A DNA stretch of 64,000 nucleotides from Hassallia sp050875635 (GCF_050875635.1 NZ_JBPAOH010000009.1:1-64000), one strand, 5' to 3'. Positions 24,205 to 33,740 are shown, counted from the stretch's first letter. Translations and numbers: made by a program. Notes: a model not told the origin generated them from the letters alone.

Positions 24205-25569
24205 TTAAACCTCCAACTTCTCACCCCTAATCGCATAATCCAACAATTCCATCGGATGTATCACTGAAATCTCCTTACCCTGCAACTTTAAATGTTTAGT
24301 AATTTGCAACGTACAACCAGGATTAGCAGAAGTAATTAAATCAGCATTAGTATTCAACAAATTCTGCACCTTTTGCCTACCCAATTCATCAGCAACATCC
24401 GGTTGCAGCATATTATAAACTCCCGCACTACCACAACACAAAGCCGCGTCTATTGGTTCCCTTAACTTCACCCCTGGAATTTGCCGCAATAACTGACGCG
24501 GTTGCACGCTAATCTTTTGTCCGTGCAATAAATGACAAGCATCTTGATAAACCAAATTCAACGGTTTCTCAGCAATTGGTGACAGCTTCGCCGTTAAACC
24601 AATTGTTGCCAAAAACTCTTGTGCATCCTTTACCTTACTAGCAAATTCCTTCGCCTTTTCGCGATATTCTGGGTCATCTTCTAAAATATGACCGTATTCT
24701 TTTAAAGTATGACCGCAACCAGCAGCATTGATAATCACCGCATCCACATTAGTGTCAGCAAAACTATCAATCATCTGTCTCGCCAAAGCCTTCGCTTGTT
24801 CAGTTTGTCCTTGATGTTCCGGAAGCGCAGCACAACAACCTTGAGATTTAGGAATCACAACCTCACAGCCATTCGCCGTTAAAACTCGCACAGTTGCTTC
24901 ATTCACCGGCGAGAAAAACAACCGTTGTACACAGCCCAAAATCACACCAACACGATAACGTTTTTCACCTTTTGCCTTAATAACAGTAGGCAAATTATCT
25001 TGAAAAGATTTTAAAGTAACTTCCGGCAAAATTGATTCCATTGCAGCCAAGCGGGGAGAAATGCGCGGTAATAAACCAGTAAAACGCACAAATTTATTCA
25101 AACCCAACTTTTGATAAACCAACAATGGAACCAATAAAAACCTTAATCGGTTCGGATAAGGAAACAGAGAAAATATCAATTGGCGAAATAACCTATCAGG
25201 CAAACTGCGCGGATAATTCCTTTCAACTTGCGGACGAGTAGCCGAAATTAACTTGTCATACTGCACACCAGAAGGACAAGTAGTCACACAAGCAAGACAT
25301 CCCAAACACGAATCAAAATGTGATGCCGTCGCCTCATTCAGCGCAACTTCCCCCTCATTAATTGCATCCATCAAATAGACTCTTCCTCGTGGAGAATCCA
25401 TCTCCTTACCAATCACCCGATAACTAGGACAAGTTGATAAACAGAACCCACAATGCACACAACTATCAATCAACTTCGGCTCAGGCGGATGATTCGCATC
25501 AAACCCTGCCAAATTCTTCAAACTAGCCGTATTATTGAAATTACTATCTGTATTATCTGAAACCTGCAT
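24205..25569 (-). CDS. glcF: Glycolate dehydrogenase iron-sulfur subunit GlcF
   Basis: 454 residues. Two ferredoxin-type clusters near the N-terminus (CVHCGFCLSTCP and CLGCLACVTTCP) are followed by two CCG-domain repeats (GCCAALPEHQG and ACHLLHG...CCGSAGVYN), as in GlcF/LutA-like proteins. It passes electrons from glycolate oxidation in photorespiration. ATG 25569 is chosen because GGGGAGAAG precedes it; a longer in-frame start (25626) would translate dispersed-repeat sequence (GCGAAGGCGCAAAGGGCGCG). glcE lies just upstream. No glcD is in this window. Confidence 0.88.
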   Translation of the reverse strand: MQVSDNTDSNFNNTASLKNLAGFDANHPPEPKLIDSCVHCGFCLSTCPSYRVIGKEMDSPRGRVYLMDAINEGEVALNEATASHFDSCLGCLACVTTCPSGVQYDKLISATRPQVERNYPRSLPDRLFRQLIFSLFPYPNRLRFLLVPLLVYQKLGLNKFVRFTGLLPRISPRLAAMESILPEVTLKSFQDNLPTVIKAKGEKRYRVGVILGCVQRLFFSPVNEATVRVLTANGCEVVIPKSQGCCAALPEHQGQTEQAKALARQMIDSFADTNVDAVIINAAGCGHTLKEYGHILEDDPEYREKAKEFASKVKDAQEFLATIGLTAKLSPIAEKPLNLVYQDACHLLHGQKISVQPRQLLRQIPGVKLREPIDAALCCGSAGVYNMLQPDVADELGRQKVQNLLNTNADLITSANPGCTLQITKHLKLQGKEISVIHPMELLDYAIRGEKLEV

Positions 25570-25622
25570 ACTTCTCCCCTCTTTCTTCGCGCCCTTTGCG
25601 CCTTCGCGGTTCGTTTCTCTTC

Positions 25623-26906
25623 TCAAATCCCCGCCACAAAACGACCAGGACTTAAAACATTCTTCCCATCAAACTGTTCCTTAATACCCCGCATAAACTG
25701 CAAAGCATTACCCGTATATCCCCACACATCTACTTTTTGTTTTACAGCAATCGGTGCAGACAAAATAGTGAGGAAACCACTATTACCTTCACAGAGCGAT
25801 CGCATCTTGACAACCTCACCTTCACCCTCAAACCGCAACACCCCTAAACCACTACCAACATGAACCAACCCCACCTCCACCGAAGTCAAAACTTCCACCG
25901 CAGCAGTAGGTAACACTCCTATTTTGCAAATAATTACCGACCCTGTAACGTCAGAATGTATTTGCTCTCGTAATTTCTGCCATAAATCAGCTTCATCTGC
26001 CGCAGAATAAATCGTCCCTTCTAAACCCAACTTTTCCCCTACTTCCAAAAGTCGGTTTGACTGTTCCTTCACACTCTCAACTATACTTTGAAAGCGAGCA
26101 ATTAAACCCAAACCCTTACCCAAACCTAAATTAGACACAACTTGACTTGAAAGCAAATCAGCCTCAGTTGGTGTCAGTGCCGAACCTCGCAGAGTTTCCG
26201 CAGCTTGAGATATAGCCTCAGCCCTACCAGTTAGCACCACCGTCCCCGATATCTCCGGCAACGGATAAACTCGAAAAGTTGCTTGACTTATAATCCCAAG
26301 TGTGCTATAAGAGCCAGCAAACAACTTCATCAAATCGTAACCGGCAACATTTTTCACCACACGTCCCCCAGCTTTGGCAATTTGTCCATCAGCACGGACA
26401 AAGGTAATACCCAAAAGTTGATCGCGCACACTGCCGTAACGCTGCCGCAAAGAATTTGTATCAGCTGTGGCGATAATTCCACCAATAGTTGCTGACTCTG
26501 GTGTGGTAGGATCGAGGGCGAGAAATTGCAGACGATCTGCTAAAATTGCCTGAAGCTTTGAGAATTTCATTCCCGCTTCTACGGTGACAGTCAAATCCCC
26601 AACTGCATGTTCAATTAGTTGGTTAATGCGTTCGGTACTGATGACGACATCAACGCAAGTTGCTAAACCGCCCCAACTGATTTTACTACAATTACCGCAA
26701 CTTAAAACGCGCCAGTTATTTTGGTGAGCGTGGGCGATCGCTTGTGCTAATTCTTCGGTAGTGTGGGGATAAACAATGCAACTAGGAACGCTTCCTGGCA
26801 TTATCGCCTGTAGAATACGCTCTTGGCGACTAAGTTCGATATCTTCCCATATGCAGACATTATCTTCCCCCACGATAGATGCAAAACTAGAGGCGTTTGC
26901 TTTCAT
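25623..26906 (-). CDS. glcE: Glycolate dehydrogenase FAD-binding subunit GlcE
   Basis: 427 residues of the FAD_binding_4 (VAO-type) family. The FAD-contacting region shows VYPHTTEELAQAIAHAHQNN, LSCGNCSKISWGG and LDPTTPESATIGGIIATADT followed by GSVRDQLLGITFVRADG and GGRVVKNVAGYDLMKL. GlcE works with GlcD and GlcF to oxidise glycolate to glyoxylate, feeding the photorespiratory path. It is followed by glcF about 50 bp downstream on the same strand, so they form an operon. Confidence 0.88.
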   Translation of the reverse strand: MKANASSFASIVGEDNVCIWEDIELSRQERILQAIMPGSVPSCIVYPHTTEELAQAIAHAHQNNWRVLSCGNCSKISWGGLATCVDVVISTERINQLIEHAVGDLTVTVEAGMKFSKLQAILADRLQFLALDPTTPESATIGGIIATADTNSLRQRYGSVRDQLLGITFVRADGQIAKAGGRVVKNVAGYDLMKLFAGSYSTLGIISQATFRVYPLPEISGTVVLTGRAEAISQAAETLRGSALTPTEADLLSSQVVSNLGLGKGLGLIARFQSIVESVKEQSNRLLEVGEKLGLEGTIYSAADEADLWQKLREQIHSDVTGSVIICKIGVLPTAAVEVLTSVEVGLVHVGSGLGVLRFEGEGEVVKMRSLCEGNSGFLTILSAPIAVKQKVDVWGYTGNALQFMRGIKEQFDGKNVLSPGRFVAGI

Positions 26907-27010
26907 TAGTTTATTTTTGAATCCCTAAATCTAATGTACTGGTTTTCACCAAATAAATAAGTAATATCTTAAAAGACAGCATTGGGCATATCTGGTCTAA
27001 AATATAGCAA

Positions 27011-27067
27011 AGAGAATCCCGGCTTCAAGAAAAGAGAATCCCGGTTTCTTGAAGAAACCGGGATTCT
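27011..27067. repeat. AGAATCCCGG hairpin repeat downstream of NDH-2
   Basis: A 15-bp perfect stem, AGAATCCCGGTTTCT with its complement around TGA, occupies 27035-27067. A partial extra arm (AGAATCCCGGCTTCAAGAAA) precedes it. It lies 22 bp after the NDH-2 stop and may terminate or stabilise that transcript. Confidence 0.65.
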
Positions 27068-27088
27068 GACAAAAAACTTTATTGTTCT

Positions 27089-28447
27089 CTAAACGTTAAC
27101 TGCCTGTTTCTTTTTCAGTGATTTGTAATAACCGTTATTGTCTTCAACTTCTATTTCCTGAAGCATTTCTTTACCTGTAATCAATCTTGCGCCGCGATTG
27201 CGAGTAAAATAGTTCCAGCCCCACTGAATCATCACTACTAATTTGTTGTCAAACTCAATTAAGAAGTAGATGTGAATTAATAGCCAAAATAGCCAAGCTA
27301 AGAAACCTGTAAGTTTAATAAAACCTAAATCCACAACGGCTAAATTTTGCCCAATCATCGCTAAACTACCGCGATCGATGTAGTGAAACGGTGATAAAGT
27401 TTTACCTTGAAGTTTTTGTTGAATCAGCGAAGCTACGTATTCTCCTTGTTGTTTGGCTACGGGTGCGACACCGGGTAAAGGTTTACCATTTTGATAGGAA
27501 AAATTCGCTAAATCACCAACTACAAAAATATTAGAATATCCTTTGATACTTAAGTCGGGTTCAACAATAACTCGTCCAGCGCGATCGCATTCCGCAAAAG
27601 TGCGTTCTGTCAAAACTTTTCCCATTGCCGACGCTTTGACACCTGCTGCCCATAATACTGTTTTTGCGGCAATCTCTCTAACTCCATCGTTTTGTTTGAT
27701 AGTAACGACATCATCTTCTATATTCGTTACCAATGCTTTTGTCTGTACGGTGACACCCATCCGCGTTAAAGATGCTTCCGCTTCAACTGACAATTCCGGT
27801 GCGAAGGGTGGGAGAATACGATCCATACCTTCGAGAAGCAAAACTTGCGCTTCTCTGGTGTCAATGTTGCGAAAATCTTCTTTCAGGGTGTGGTATGCTA
27901 ATTCGGCGATCGCCCCCGCTAATTCTACACCGGTTGGACCACCACCAACTATTACAAATGTTAACCAAGCACGCCGCACTTCTGGATCAATTTCCTTTTC
28001 AGCAGCTTCAAATGCCGTAAAGATGCGACGACGCATTAACAACGCATCTTCCACAGTTTTCAAACCGGGTGCGAATTCTTCCCAGTCGTCTTTACCAAAG
28101 TAAGAATGTTTTGCACCTGTAGCGACAATTAACGTATCGTAAGGTACTACTTCATCACCCAAAATCACTTTTTGCGCTTCTGGATCGATATCATTCACTT
28201 CACCTAACAGTACTTTGGTATTTTTGCTTTTACTCAACACCGATCGCAATGGCGAAGAAATATCAGCCGGAGATAACGCACCTGTCGCAACTTGATACAA
28301 CAGCGGTTGAAATAGATGAAAGTTCCGTTTATCAATCAGTGTAACGTTTACTGAAGCTTTGGCTAAGGCTTTCGCGGCATAAAGTCCACCAAAACCACCA
28401 CCAACGATTACTACCTGATGGGGTGGCTGATTGTCAAGTGATATCAT
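27089..28447 (-). CDS. Type II NADH dehydrogenase (NDH-2)
   Basis: 452 residues with two Rossmann sites: FAD at VVIVGGGFGGLYAAKALAKA and NAD(P) at FVIVGGGPTGVELAGAIAEL. Further NDH-2 marks are FQPLLYQVATGALSP, TVLWAAGVKASAMG and NIFVVGDLANF. A hydrophobic C-terminal segment (FLAWLFWLLIHIYFLIEF) suits peripheral membrane attachment. It oxidises NAD(P)H and reduces the quinone pool without proton pumping. ATG 28447 (MISLDNQPPH) with AAAGGA upstream is preferred over the in-frame TTG at 28468. Confidence 0.9.
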   Translation of the reverse strand: MISLDNQPPHQVVIVGGGFGGLYAAKALAKASVNVTLIDKRNFHLFQPLLYQVATGALSPADISSPLRSVLSKSKNTKVLLGEVNDIDPEAQKVILGDEVVPYDTLIVATGAKHSYFGKDDWEEFAPGLKTVEDALLMRRRIFTAFEAAEKEIDPEVRRAWLTFVIVGGGPTGVELAGAIAELAYHTLKEDFRNIDTREAQVLLLEGMDRILPPFAPELSVEAEASLTRMGVTVQTKALVTNIEDDVVTIKQNDGVREIAAKTVLWAAGVKASAMGKVLTERTFAECDRAGRVIVEPDLSIKGYSNIFVVGDLANFSYQNGKPLPGVAPVAKQQGEYVASLIQQKLQGKTLSPFHYIDRGSLAMIGQNLAVVDLGFIKLTGFLAWLFWLLIHIYFLIEFDNKLVVMIQWGWNYFTRNRGARLITGKEMLQEIEVEDNNGYYKSLKKKQAVNV

Positions 28448-28707
28448 AAGAAATCTTTCCTTTTTCAAACTGTTGTTACTATTCTTAACAAATTTCGTTG
28501 TATCAAGTTTGTCACATTTGTTGCTGTTTGGCTTGCACAGATGAATTTCTGATAAAGGTAATCAAAGCTACATTTAAGAGCGTGTCCAGCAAATCATGCC
28601 TTTTGTAGAGACGACGATTTATTGTTCCCAATTAAGCTATTAAAATATCAACATCGCAGAATAAAGGTAAAATATAGGTTTAGAGTGATGATTAGGTCAA
28701 AAAGCTT

Positions 28708-29286
28708 ATGACCACAGCATTCAAGAAACTCACTCTGAACGAGTATCTTGCCTATGATGATGGCACAGATGCTCGGTACGAACTTGTGGATGGAGAGTTG
28801 GTTGAAATGCCACCGGAAAGTGATAGAAATAACTTAATTTCTCTCTATTTACTGTCACAGTTTCTCAAGTTTGTCCCGATTCAACTCATCCGCCATAAAG
28901 ATACAGAACTCGTGGTCATAGGCAACCGGACTCGTGTGCGACTGCCTGACTTGATGATCTTGACGCAGGAGTTATTAGAAGCGATCGCAGGAGGACGGGC
29001 TACCATCGTTCCAGATATGCCTTCCCCAGCAATGGTGGTTGAGGTTGTCTCGCCAGGAAAGGTAAATGAGGATAGAGACTACCGCTATAAGCGTTCTGAG
29101 TACGCAGCACGGGGTATCCCTGAATACTGGATTGTTGATGCCGATAGAGCTAGAATTACCCTGCTGACTCTGGTAGAGGGACTGTATGAAGAAACTGTGT
29201 TTGAAGGAACAGAGGTTATTAAGTCAGCAACTTTTCCAATGCTGGATTTGACCGCAGCCCAAGTATTGTCGGCTGGGCAGGCTTAA
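28708..29286 (+). CDS. Uma2-family (DUF820) endonuclease-like protein
   Basis: 192 residues, full length: LTLNEYLAYDDGTDARYELV, DGELVEMPPES, then VRLPDLMILTQE, PAMVVEVVSPG, YRYKRSEYAARGIPEYWIVD and a C-terminal strand set. The PD-(D/E)XK-like residues (the D of RLPDLM, E of VVEVVSP and the YRYKR lysine) are visible. Family function is unproven; Uma2 genes are multicopy in cyanobacteria and often sit beside toxin-like genes and repeats. A wrecked relative lies just downstream on the opposite strand. Confidence 0.85.
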   Translation: MTTAFKKLTLNEYLAYDDGTDARYELVDGELVEMPPESDRNNLISLYLLSQFLKFVPIQLIRHKDTELVVIGNRTRVRLPDLMILTQELLEAIAGGRATIVPDMPSPAMVVEVVSPGKVNEDRDYRYKRSEYAARGIPEYWIVDADRARITLLTLVEGLYEETVFEGTEVIKSATFPMLDLTAAQVLSAGQA

Positions 29287-29359
29287 AGTTCAACATTTAC
29301 ATCACAGGAGCGTTTTTGTCAACATATATTGGTGGACTGGCTCTTTAGTAACTATTTCA

Positions 29360-30277
29360 TTACAAGGAATCAGGATTTACACCTAAAGCGCGTAATTGTT
29401 CGCGTAAACGTGCATTTTCGGCTTCAGCTTATTCAGCGCGTTGATGTTCTTGTTCAGCGCGTTCATCACCAGTCAGCAAAAGATTTCCTTGGTCATCCCA
29501 CCAACGCAACCAGGGTAAATTGGCATTGAGATACTCACCAAGCCATATACCTAATTTCATATCTTGCACCAACGTGTTAATACTGCTTGAGGTAGTTATA
29601 ATAAAAACATTTTTTCTAGACTGAGCGCACGAATAAACAAGGATTTATAGCCTGCGTAGGCAGGCTTTGTTTGTATAGCCTCACCCTTCTAGGGTGTAGG
29701 CGCAAGATGTGAGTAATTCTACTTTCAAAGGAGCGATCGCATAATGTCCTCTTTCATTAGCAGCCATCAACTGGTAGTTACCCGCAACCATTTGATAAAC
29801 TTCTACTGCTGCCTTTTTCACTTCATAAATACCGTAGAAAGCAGGACGAATAACTTGTTCGTAAATCCAAAATTTGCCTTCAAAAGCTGTATTATCTCAC
29901 TCTTGTTCTCCGTTACCAGAGACAAATTCCAAAACAATCAACGGTGCGATCAGTTCCTGCCATAATACATAAGAACGTCGCAATTCACCGTTAAGAGTTG
30001 GGGGGACATTCGCAACATAAAACCAATCTGGTGCTTCGGCGCCTCGTTCTGGAGGAGTAGTCATCCGCCAGTATATACCGCAATCTTGCCCAATGCAGTA
30101 TTGCCCATCTGCGTGAATTTGTTGCAAACGCGGTTGAATTGAGTCTGTCAGCAGGATACTCTGGGGATGCTCCTGAAAATTTTTGCCTCCGGCACGCTTT
30201 GCGAACACAAAAGTCCCGTCTGATTCTGGTAGCTGCGTATGGTCTGGTAAAACAAGGCTGACAGGTTCAATAGTCAT
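29360..30277 (-). pseudogene. Uma2-family gene with two stop codons and a repeat insertion
   Basis: Start MTIEPVSLVLPDHTQLPESD; FVFAKRAGGKNFQEHPQSIL, DWFYVANVPPTLNGELRRSY and APLIVLEFVSGNGEQE are a normal Uma2 N-half, then TGA at 29897-29899. The frame goes on beyond the stop: GKFWIYEQVIRPAFYGIYEV, YQLMAANERGHYAIAPLKVE then LLTS. It is cut by the two-hairpin repeat (29649-29702) and resumes with INTLVQDMKLGIWLGEYLNA and LPWLRWWDDQGNLLLTGDER. A second stop interrupts the coiled-coil tail, and the frame ends at 29360. The break falls between homologous flanks, so the insertion is clear. Confidence 0.85.
29649..29702. repeat. Two-hairpin interspersed repeat, copy C, inside a Uma2 gene
   Basis: Hairpin 1 AGCCTGC/GCAGGCT, spacer TTGTTTGTATAGCC, hairpin 2 TCACCC-TTCT-AGGGTG extended by GCC/GGC. 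Stem bases differ from copies A and B, but pairing partners change together. Confidence 0.75.
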
Positions 30278-30319
30278 CGCTTTTTCTCACCAAAGATTAT
30301 TATTTCACCTCAGGTAAGT

Positions 30320-31546
30320 CTAGTCTACCAATTGAATCACACCCCATTGTCCATTAGTGAGCCAATCAGAGTCAGATTTTGCTACTTGCTGAATAACTTC
30401 TGGTTTTAACCCAGCGACGACTTCCGACTTGAGAGTGCGTAAAGCAACGATGGGGACGCTGAAGTAAGATACGATATCTGCGAAGTTTGTGGTAAAATCC
30501 CAATGGCGATCGCCCAACAATCGCCGATAATTCGCATCACCTTTAATTACGATCAAATTCGCGGCTGATAAATCACTTTTGAGTGTGTCGGGTATTTCCC
30601 AAAAAGCTAAAGGTGATGTCCAAAAGTAATCTTCAGATAAAACTAAGCGATTTGAGGCAATATTTTCTTGCAACCGCTTGGCAAATGATGTAACATCTTC
30701 ATGATTGTCAGCTGCTAAAAACTCGATTGTATGCAGCACATCTTTAATCATGGCATCAGAGACAAAAGTCGGGTGAGGCTTTAAATGCAGCTTTACTTGA
30801 CTTGCTACACCACTACCTAGAAGAAAATCTAGCAAACATAAGTCGCAAACCAGTTCAAAACCAGCATTATCTATCACAAAGTCAATGCGTTTACCCTTAC
30901 TGGCTAACAATTCCGTCACTTTGGCAGCATCATCGACTAAAATGTGAGATTGTTGGCTTTGAATATCAAAATGACTGCGTTCGCTTTCCAATGCTGACCA
31001 CAAACTTAAGTCTACACGATTTCCCCACAGCGCAAAATATAACAAAGCAATCAAAGCTGTTTGATTTAATTCCTCTTTTTGTGCATCAGCCAACCATTGA
31101 TTAAGTTGAATGCATAAAGCTCTTGTCGAGTCAAGAGATGTTTCTAAATCTTTATTTTTCTCTAATTGAAATGGATCGACACCTTGGAATTGACTTTTGC
31201 GAAAGTAATTAGTAATTTCCAGAATTAGACGATAAAAATAAGTTTCTGCTAAGAACCAGGGAACATCAATCCAACGCTGACCTTTGAATGGTTGTAGATA
31301 TTTCATCCAATCTGAAAAATCAACACCAGTGTCATGTAAAAGAGGTGACAAAGATTCTGAGGGTAACTCACTGGCTAGTTGTTTTAGGCAATCATTAATG
31401 TTTTCTGGGTAATTATTTTCAGTGATGACTCGGCGTGCGATCGCAGGCATTCGTTGAGTTACTGTATACTCAGTAAAAGTACCAACTTCAGACCCCAAAA
31501 GTGGAGATGGTAGGGGTAATTTGGGAATGTCGGGTGTCATCACCAC
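30320..31546 (-). CDS. ARMT1-like (DUF89) damage-control phosphatase family protein
   Basis: 408 residues with the DUF89/ARMT1 core: LYFALWGNRVDLSL, FVIDNAGFELVCDLCLLDFL, VKLHLKPHPTFVSDAMIKDV, LIVIKGDANYRRLLGD and PIVALRTLKSE. The Asp-Asn pair and the KGDANYRR block are the metal/phosphate site residues of this family, which removes phosphate from damaged sugar phosphates (and was described as a protein carboxyl methyltransferase in ARMT1). The N-terminal TQRMPAIARRVITEN helix is typical. Monocistronic; substrate not predictable. Confidence 0.85.
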   Translation of the reverse strand: MVMTPDIPKLPLPSPLLGSEVGTFTEYTVTQRMPAIARRVITENNYPENINDCLKQLASELPSESLSPLLHDTGVDFSDWMKYLQPFKGQRWIDVPWFLAETYFYRLILEITNYFRKSQFQGVDPFQLEKNKDLETSLDSTRALCIQLNQWLADAQKEELNQTALIALLYFALWGNRVDLSLWSALESERSHFDIQSQQSHILVDDAAKVTELLASKGKRIDFVIDNAGFELVCDLCLLDFLLGSGVASQVKLHLKPHPTFVSDAMIKDVLHTIEFLAADNHEDVTSFAKRLQENIASNRLVLSEDYFWTSPLAFWEIPDTLKSDLSAANLIVIKGDANYRRLLGDRHWDFTTNFADIVSYFSVPIVALRTLKSEVVAGLKPEVIQQVAKSDSDWLTNGQWGVIQLVD

Positions 31547-31734
31547 AAGTTCTCTTTCCCTCTTAATTTTTAGTTATTCTATCCTTGTTTTGAGAATTAG
31601 CCCCGGAAAATTATAAAATCTACCATTAAGTTAAAAAGTTATTAAGCTATACTCTGTTAATTGTTAGTTGTCAAAAAATGCTCCTACGCACTAATCACTA
31701 TCAAGATATTGCTCATTTACAACTCCTAACTATT

Positions 31735-31763
31735 GTACAGACGTTCCGGCGGAACGTCTCTAC
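31735..31763. repeat. 29-bp palindrome (GTACAGACGTTCC family)
   Basis: GTACAGACGTTCC arm, GGCGG-type centre, and GGAACGTCTCTAC as the other arm. In 31547-31821 no gene is seen apart from this. Confidence 0.7.
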
Positions 31764-31821
31764 CAAACTCTTTCTTACGGTATAAGACAAAAATCAAACA
31801 AAAGTGCAAATATTGTAAATT

Positions 31822-32223
31822 ATGGACACTACTGAACGCCTAGCTACTCTCAATCGCATTCGTAAACTCAGCCGTCTGATGGATACATCTATCGGTATTC
31901 CTGGGACGCGCTTTCGTTTTGGGTTAGACCCAATTCTTGGTCTTGTTCCTGGTGCTGGTGATTTAGTCAGTACAGCATTTTCGGCTTATATAATATATTT
32001 AGCAACCCGCGTCGGTATTCCAAATCAAGATTTAAGGCAAATGATTTTCAACGTTGGTTTGGAAGCTGTTGTGGGTACAGTGCCTTTAATAGGTGACTTA
32101 TTTGATGCTGTTTATAAATCTAATATCCGCAATTTAGCAATTTTGGAAAAGCATCTAACAGCAGTCGAACCAGAATTCTCTAAAGTTGCTTTTGAAGAAG
32201 GCAATTTAGCTTCATCTAATTAG
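31822..32223 (+). CDS. DUF4112 family protein
   Basis: 133 residues matching DUF4112: LSRLMDTSIGIPGTRFRFGL, DPILGLVPGAGDLVSTAFSA then YIIYLA, and VGTVPLIGDLFDAVYKSNIR. It has two short hydrophobic, glycine-rich segments around the repeated G(L/T)VPxxGDL(V/F) motif, so it is probably membrane-associated. Function unknown across the family. Stands alone with about 200 bp on either side. Confidence 0.8.
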   Translation: MDTTERLATLNRIRKLSRLMDTSIGIPGTRFRFGLDPILGLVPGAGDLVSTAFSAYIIYLATRVGIPNQDLRQMIFNVGLEAVVGTVPLIGDLFDAVYKSNIRNLAILEKHLTAVEPEFSKVAFEEGNLASSN

Positions 32224-32419
32224 CTGAATATATAATATTATGTCAAAAAATTAACACTAATAAAAACATCGCAACCGTCGTAGAGCATTCGTGAAAGGTT
32301 AAGATAAAGTGCCTTTTGTCAATCAGTTAAAATACACAAAATAACCTTAATAAAAACTTTGATAGATTCCTTCCTGGTTCTAAAATTAAATTGGACTTCA
32401 TCGCTGACAAAACTAGCTT

Positions 32420-33235
32420 ATGCAAGACTTTAGACAAGAAATAAATGCTAGAGCTTCTATGGATTTGGAACAGCGAAGGACTTGGTATTCTCCCGTTGCT
32501 GATGTTTATTACAACGCAAGACCGCACTATCCAAAGGAACTAATTGATCGGTCTGTCTCTTTAGCCCAACTTGACTCAGATGCATCGATTCTTGAGGTTG
32601 GTTGTGGTCCAGGAAATGCGACGGTGGCTTTTGCTCAATTTGGTTTTTCAATGACGTGTCTTGAGCCAAACCAGGATTTTTGTCATTTGGCACAACACAA
32701 CTGCGATCGATATCCAAAAGTTACAATTTGCAATACATCATTTGAGGAGTGGGAACTAGAAGCAAAACAGTTCAATGCCGTTCTAGGAGCCAATGCTTTT
32801 CACTGGATACCGCCAGAGATTAGATATACCAAGGCAGCAGCAGCAATGTGCGATAACGGTTTTCTTATCCTGCTATGGAATCTGACCCCAGAACCGAAAT
32901 ACGAAGTTTACCAAGCGATCGAGGAAGTGTATCAAGCTTATACGCCCTCCCTTGTTCGATATGAAGGTGCCCAGATTCAAGCGGAGATTTTGAGGGGGTT
33001 TGGACAAGAGATTTTAGACTCCAATTGTTTTAAACAGTTGGTTGTCGAGCAAACTGCGTGTGAAGTCACCTATAGCATTGATGACTACCTCAAGCTTTTG
33101 AGTACCTTGCGGAGACTAGAGCCACAAGCGAAAGAGTTACTATTTGCAGGATTGCGAGAGAAGCTAGAAAAATTTGGAGATAGCGTACAACTCTCGTTTC
33201 TTTCTGCTGTTCATGTTGCCCGCAAAGACAGCTAA
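32420..33235 (+). CDS. Class I SAM-dependent methyltransferase
   Basis: 271 residues. Motif I ILEVGCGPGNATVAFAQFG (AdoMet binding) is followed by MTCLEPNQDF (acidic residue for the ribose) and NAVLGANAFHWI (motif IV region), then a C-terminal helical part with YLKLLSTLRRLEP. The substrate is unknown; the FHWI pattern is frequent in the methyltransferase 11/25 group. A second in-frame ATG (32459) is possible. The last codons run straight into transposase debris, but the end (SAVHVARKDS) looks natural. Confidence 0.8.
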   Translation: MQDFRQEINARASMDLEQRRTWYSPVADVYYNARPHYPKELIDRSVSLAQLDSDASILEVGCGPGNATVAFAQFGFSMTCLEPNQDFCHLAQHNCDRYPKVTICNTSFEEWELEAKQFNAVLGANAFHWIPPEIRYTKAAAAMCDNGFLILLWNLTPEPKYEVYQAIEEVYQAYTPSLVRYEGAQIQAEILRGFGQEILDSNCFKQLVVEQTACEVTYSIDDYLKLLSTLRRLEPQAKELLFAGLREKLEKFGDSVQLSFLSAVHVARKDS

Positions 33236-33241
33236 ACTGTT

Positions 33242-33599
33242 GAGGTCGGATAACGCGGCAGAACAACTTGGTTGGAGCGGACGTGCAAAGTCTCTTCGTC
33301 TGGTGACTGGTCTACCCATCGAAATTTGGTTTCATACAAACCCATGCACAAGCGATACTAATTTTGAGACAGTGCTTCTGAATTTACTTCCTACTAAAAC
33401 CCTAATTTTATTGGACAGAGGCTTTTATCATTTCCAATTTTTTGAGCAACTTATTAATCAAAATGTTGACTTTATTACTCAATTAAAAGCCAAAGCATCT
33501 ATTAAAGTATTAAAGGTGTTTACTTATGACTATTCTATTAAAGACAAATTGATTCAACTTGGTACTGGTCGAGATGGCGCTTTAATTCTCACTTTATGA
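33242..33599 (+). pseudogene. IS4-family transposase fragment
   Basis: The frame after the methyltransferase reads SLRLVTGLPIEIWFHTNPCT, FETVLLNLLPTKTLILLDRG then FYHFQFFEQLINQNVDFITQ and LKAKASIKV. The LLDRGFYHF block with the second catalytic Asp, and FITQLKA, are typical of cyanobacterial IS4 transposases. Both ends of the protein are absent, and no terminal repeats were found. A remnant only. Confidence 0.7.
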
Positions 33600-33691
33600 A
33601 TGGTGCGTTAAACTTTGTTATAAAGCACCACTAGCTATCTCATATACATTTAATTATAGTTTTTAGACAATATCATCTACTACGCACATTA

Positions 33692-33740
33692 TAAAGGACG
33701 CGGTGAGGCGGATAAGTTTATCCGTGTTCCGCGTCCTTTA
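33692..33740 (-). terminator. Nested hairpin downstream of the small outer-membrane-type gene
   Basis: TAAAGGACGCGG and CCGCGTCCTTTA form the outer stem; CGGATAA/TTATCCG forms an inner stem. On the minus strand it lies about 50 bp after the stop of the gene at 33793 and ends in CCTTTATAAT, suiting termination. Confidence 0.6.

Noticed and set aside
25570..25626. Upstream start for GlcF overlapping glcE
   Set aside because: The extra 19 residues derive from a dispersed repeat (GCGAAGGCGCAAAGGGCGCG); a ribosome-binding site favours 25569.
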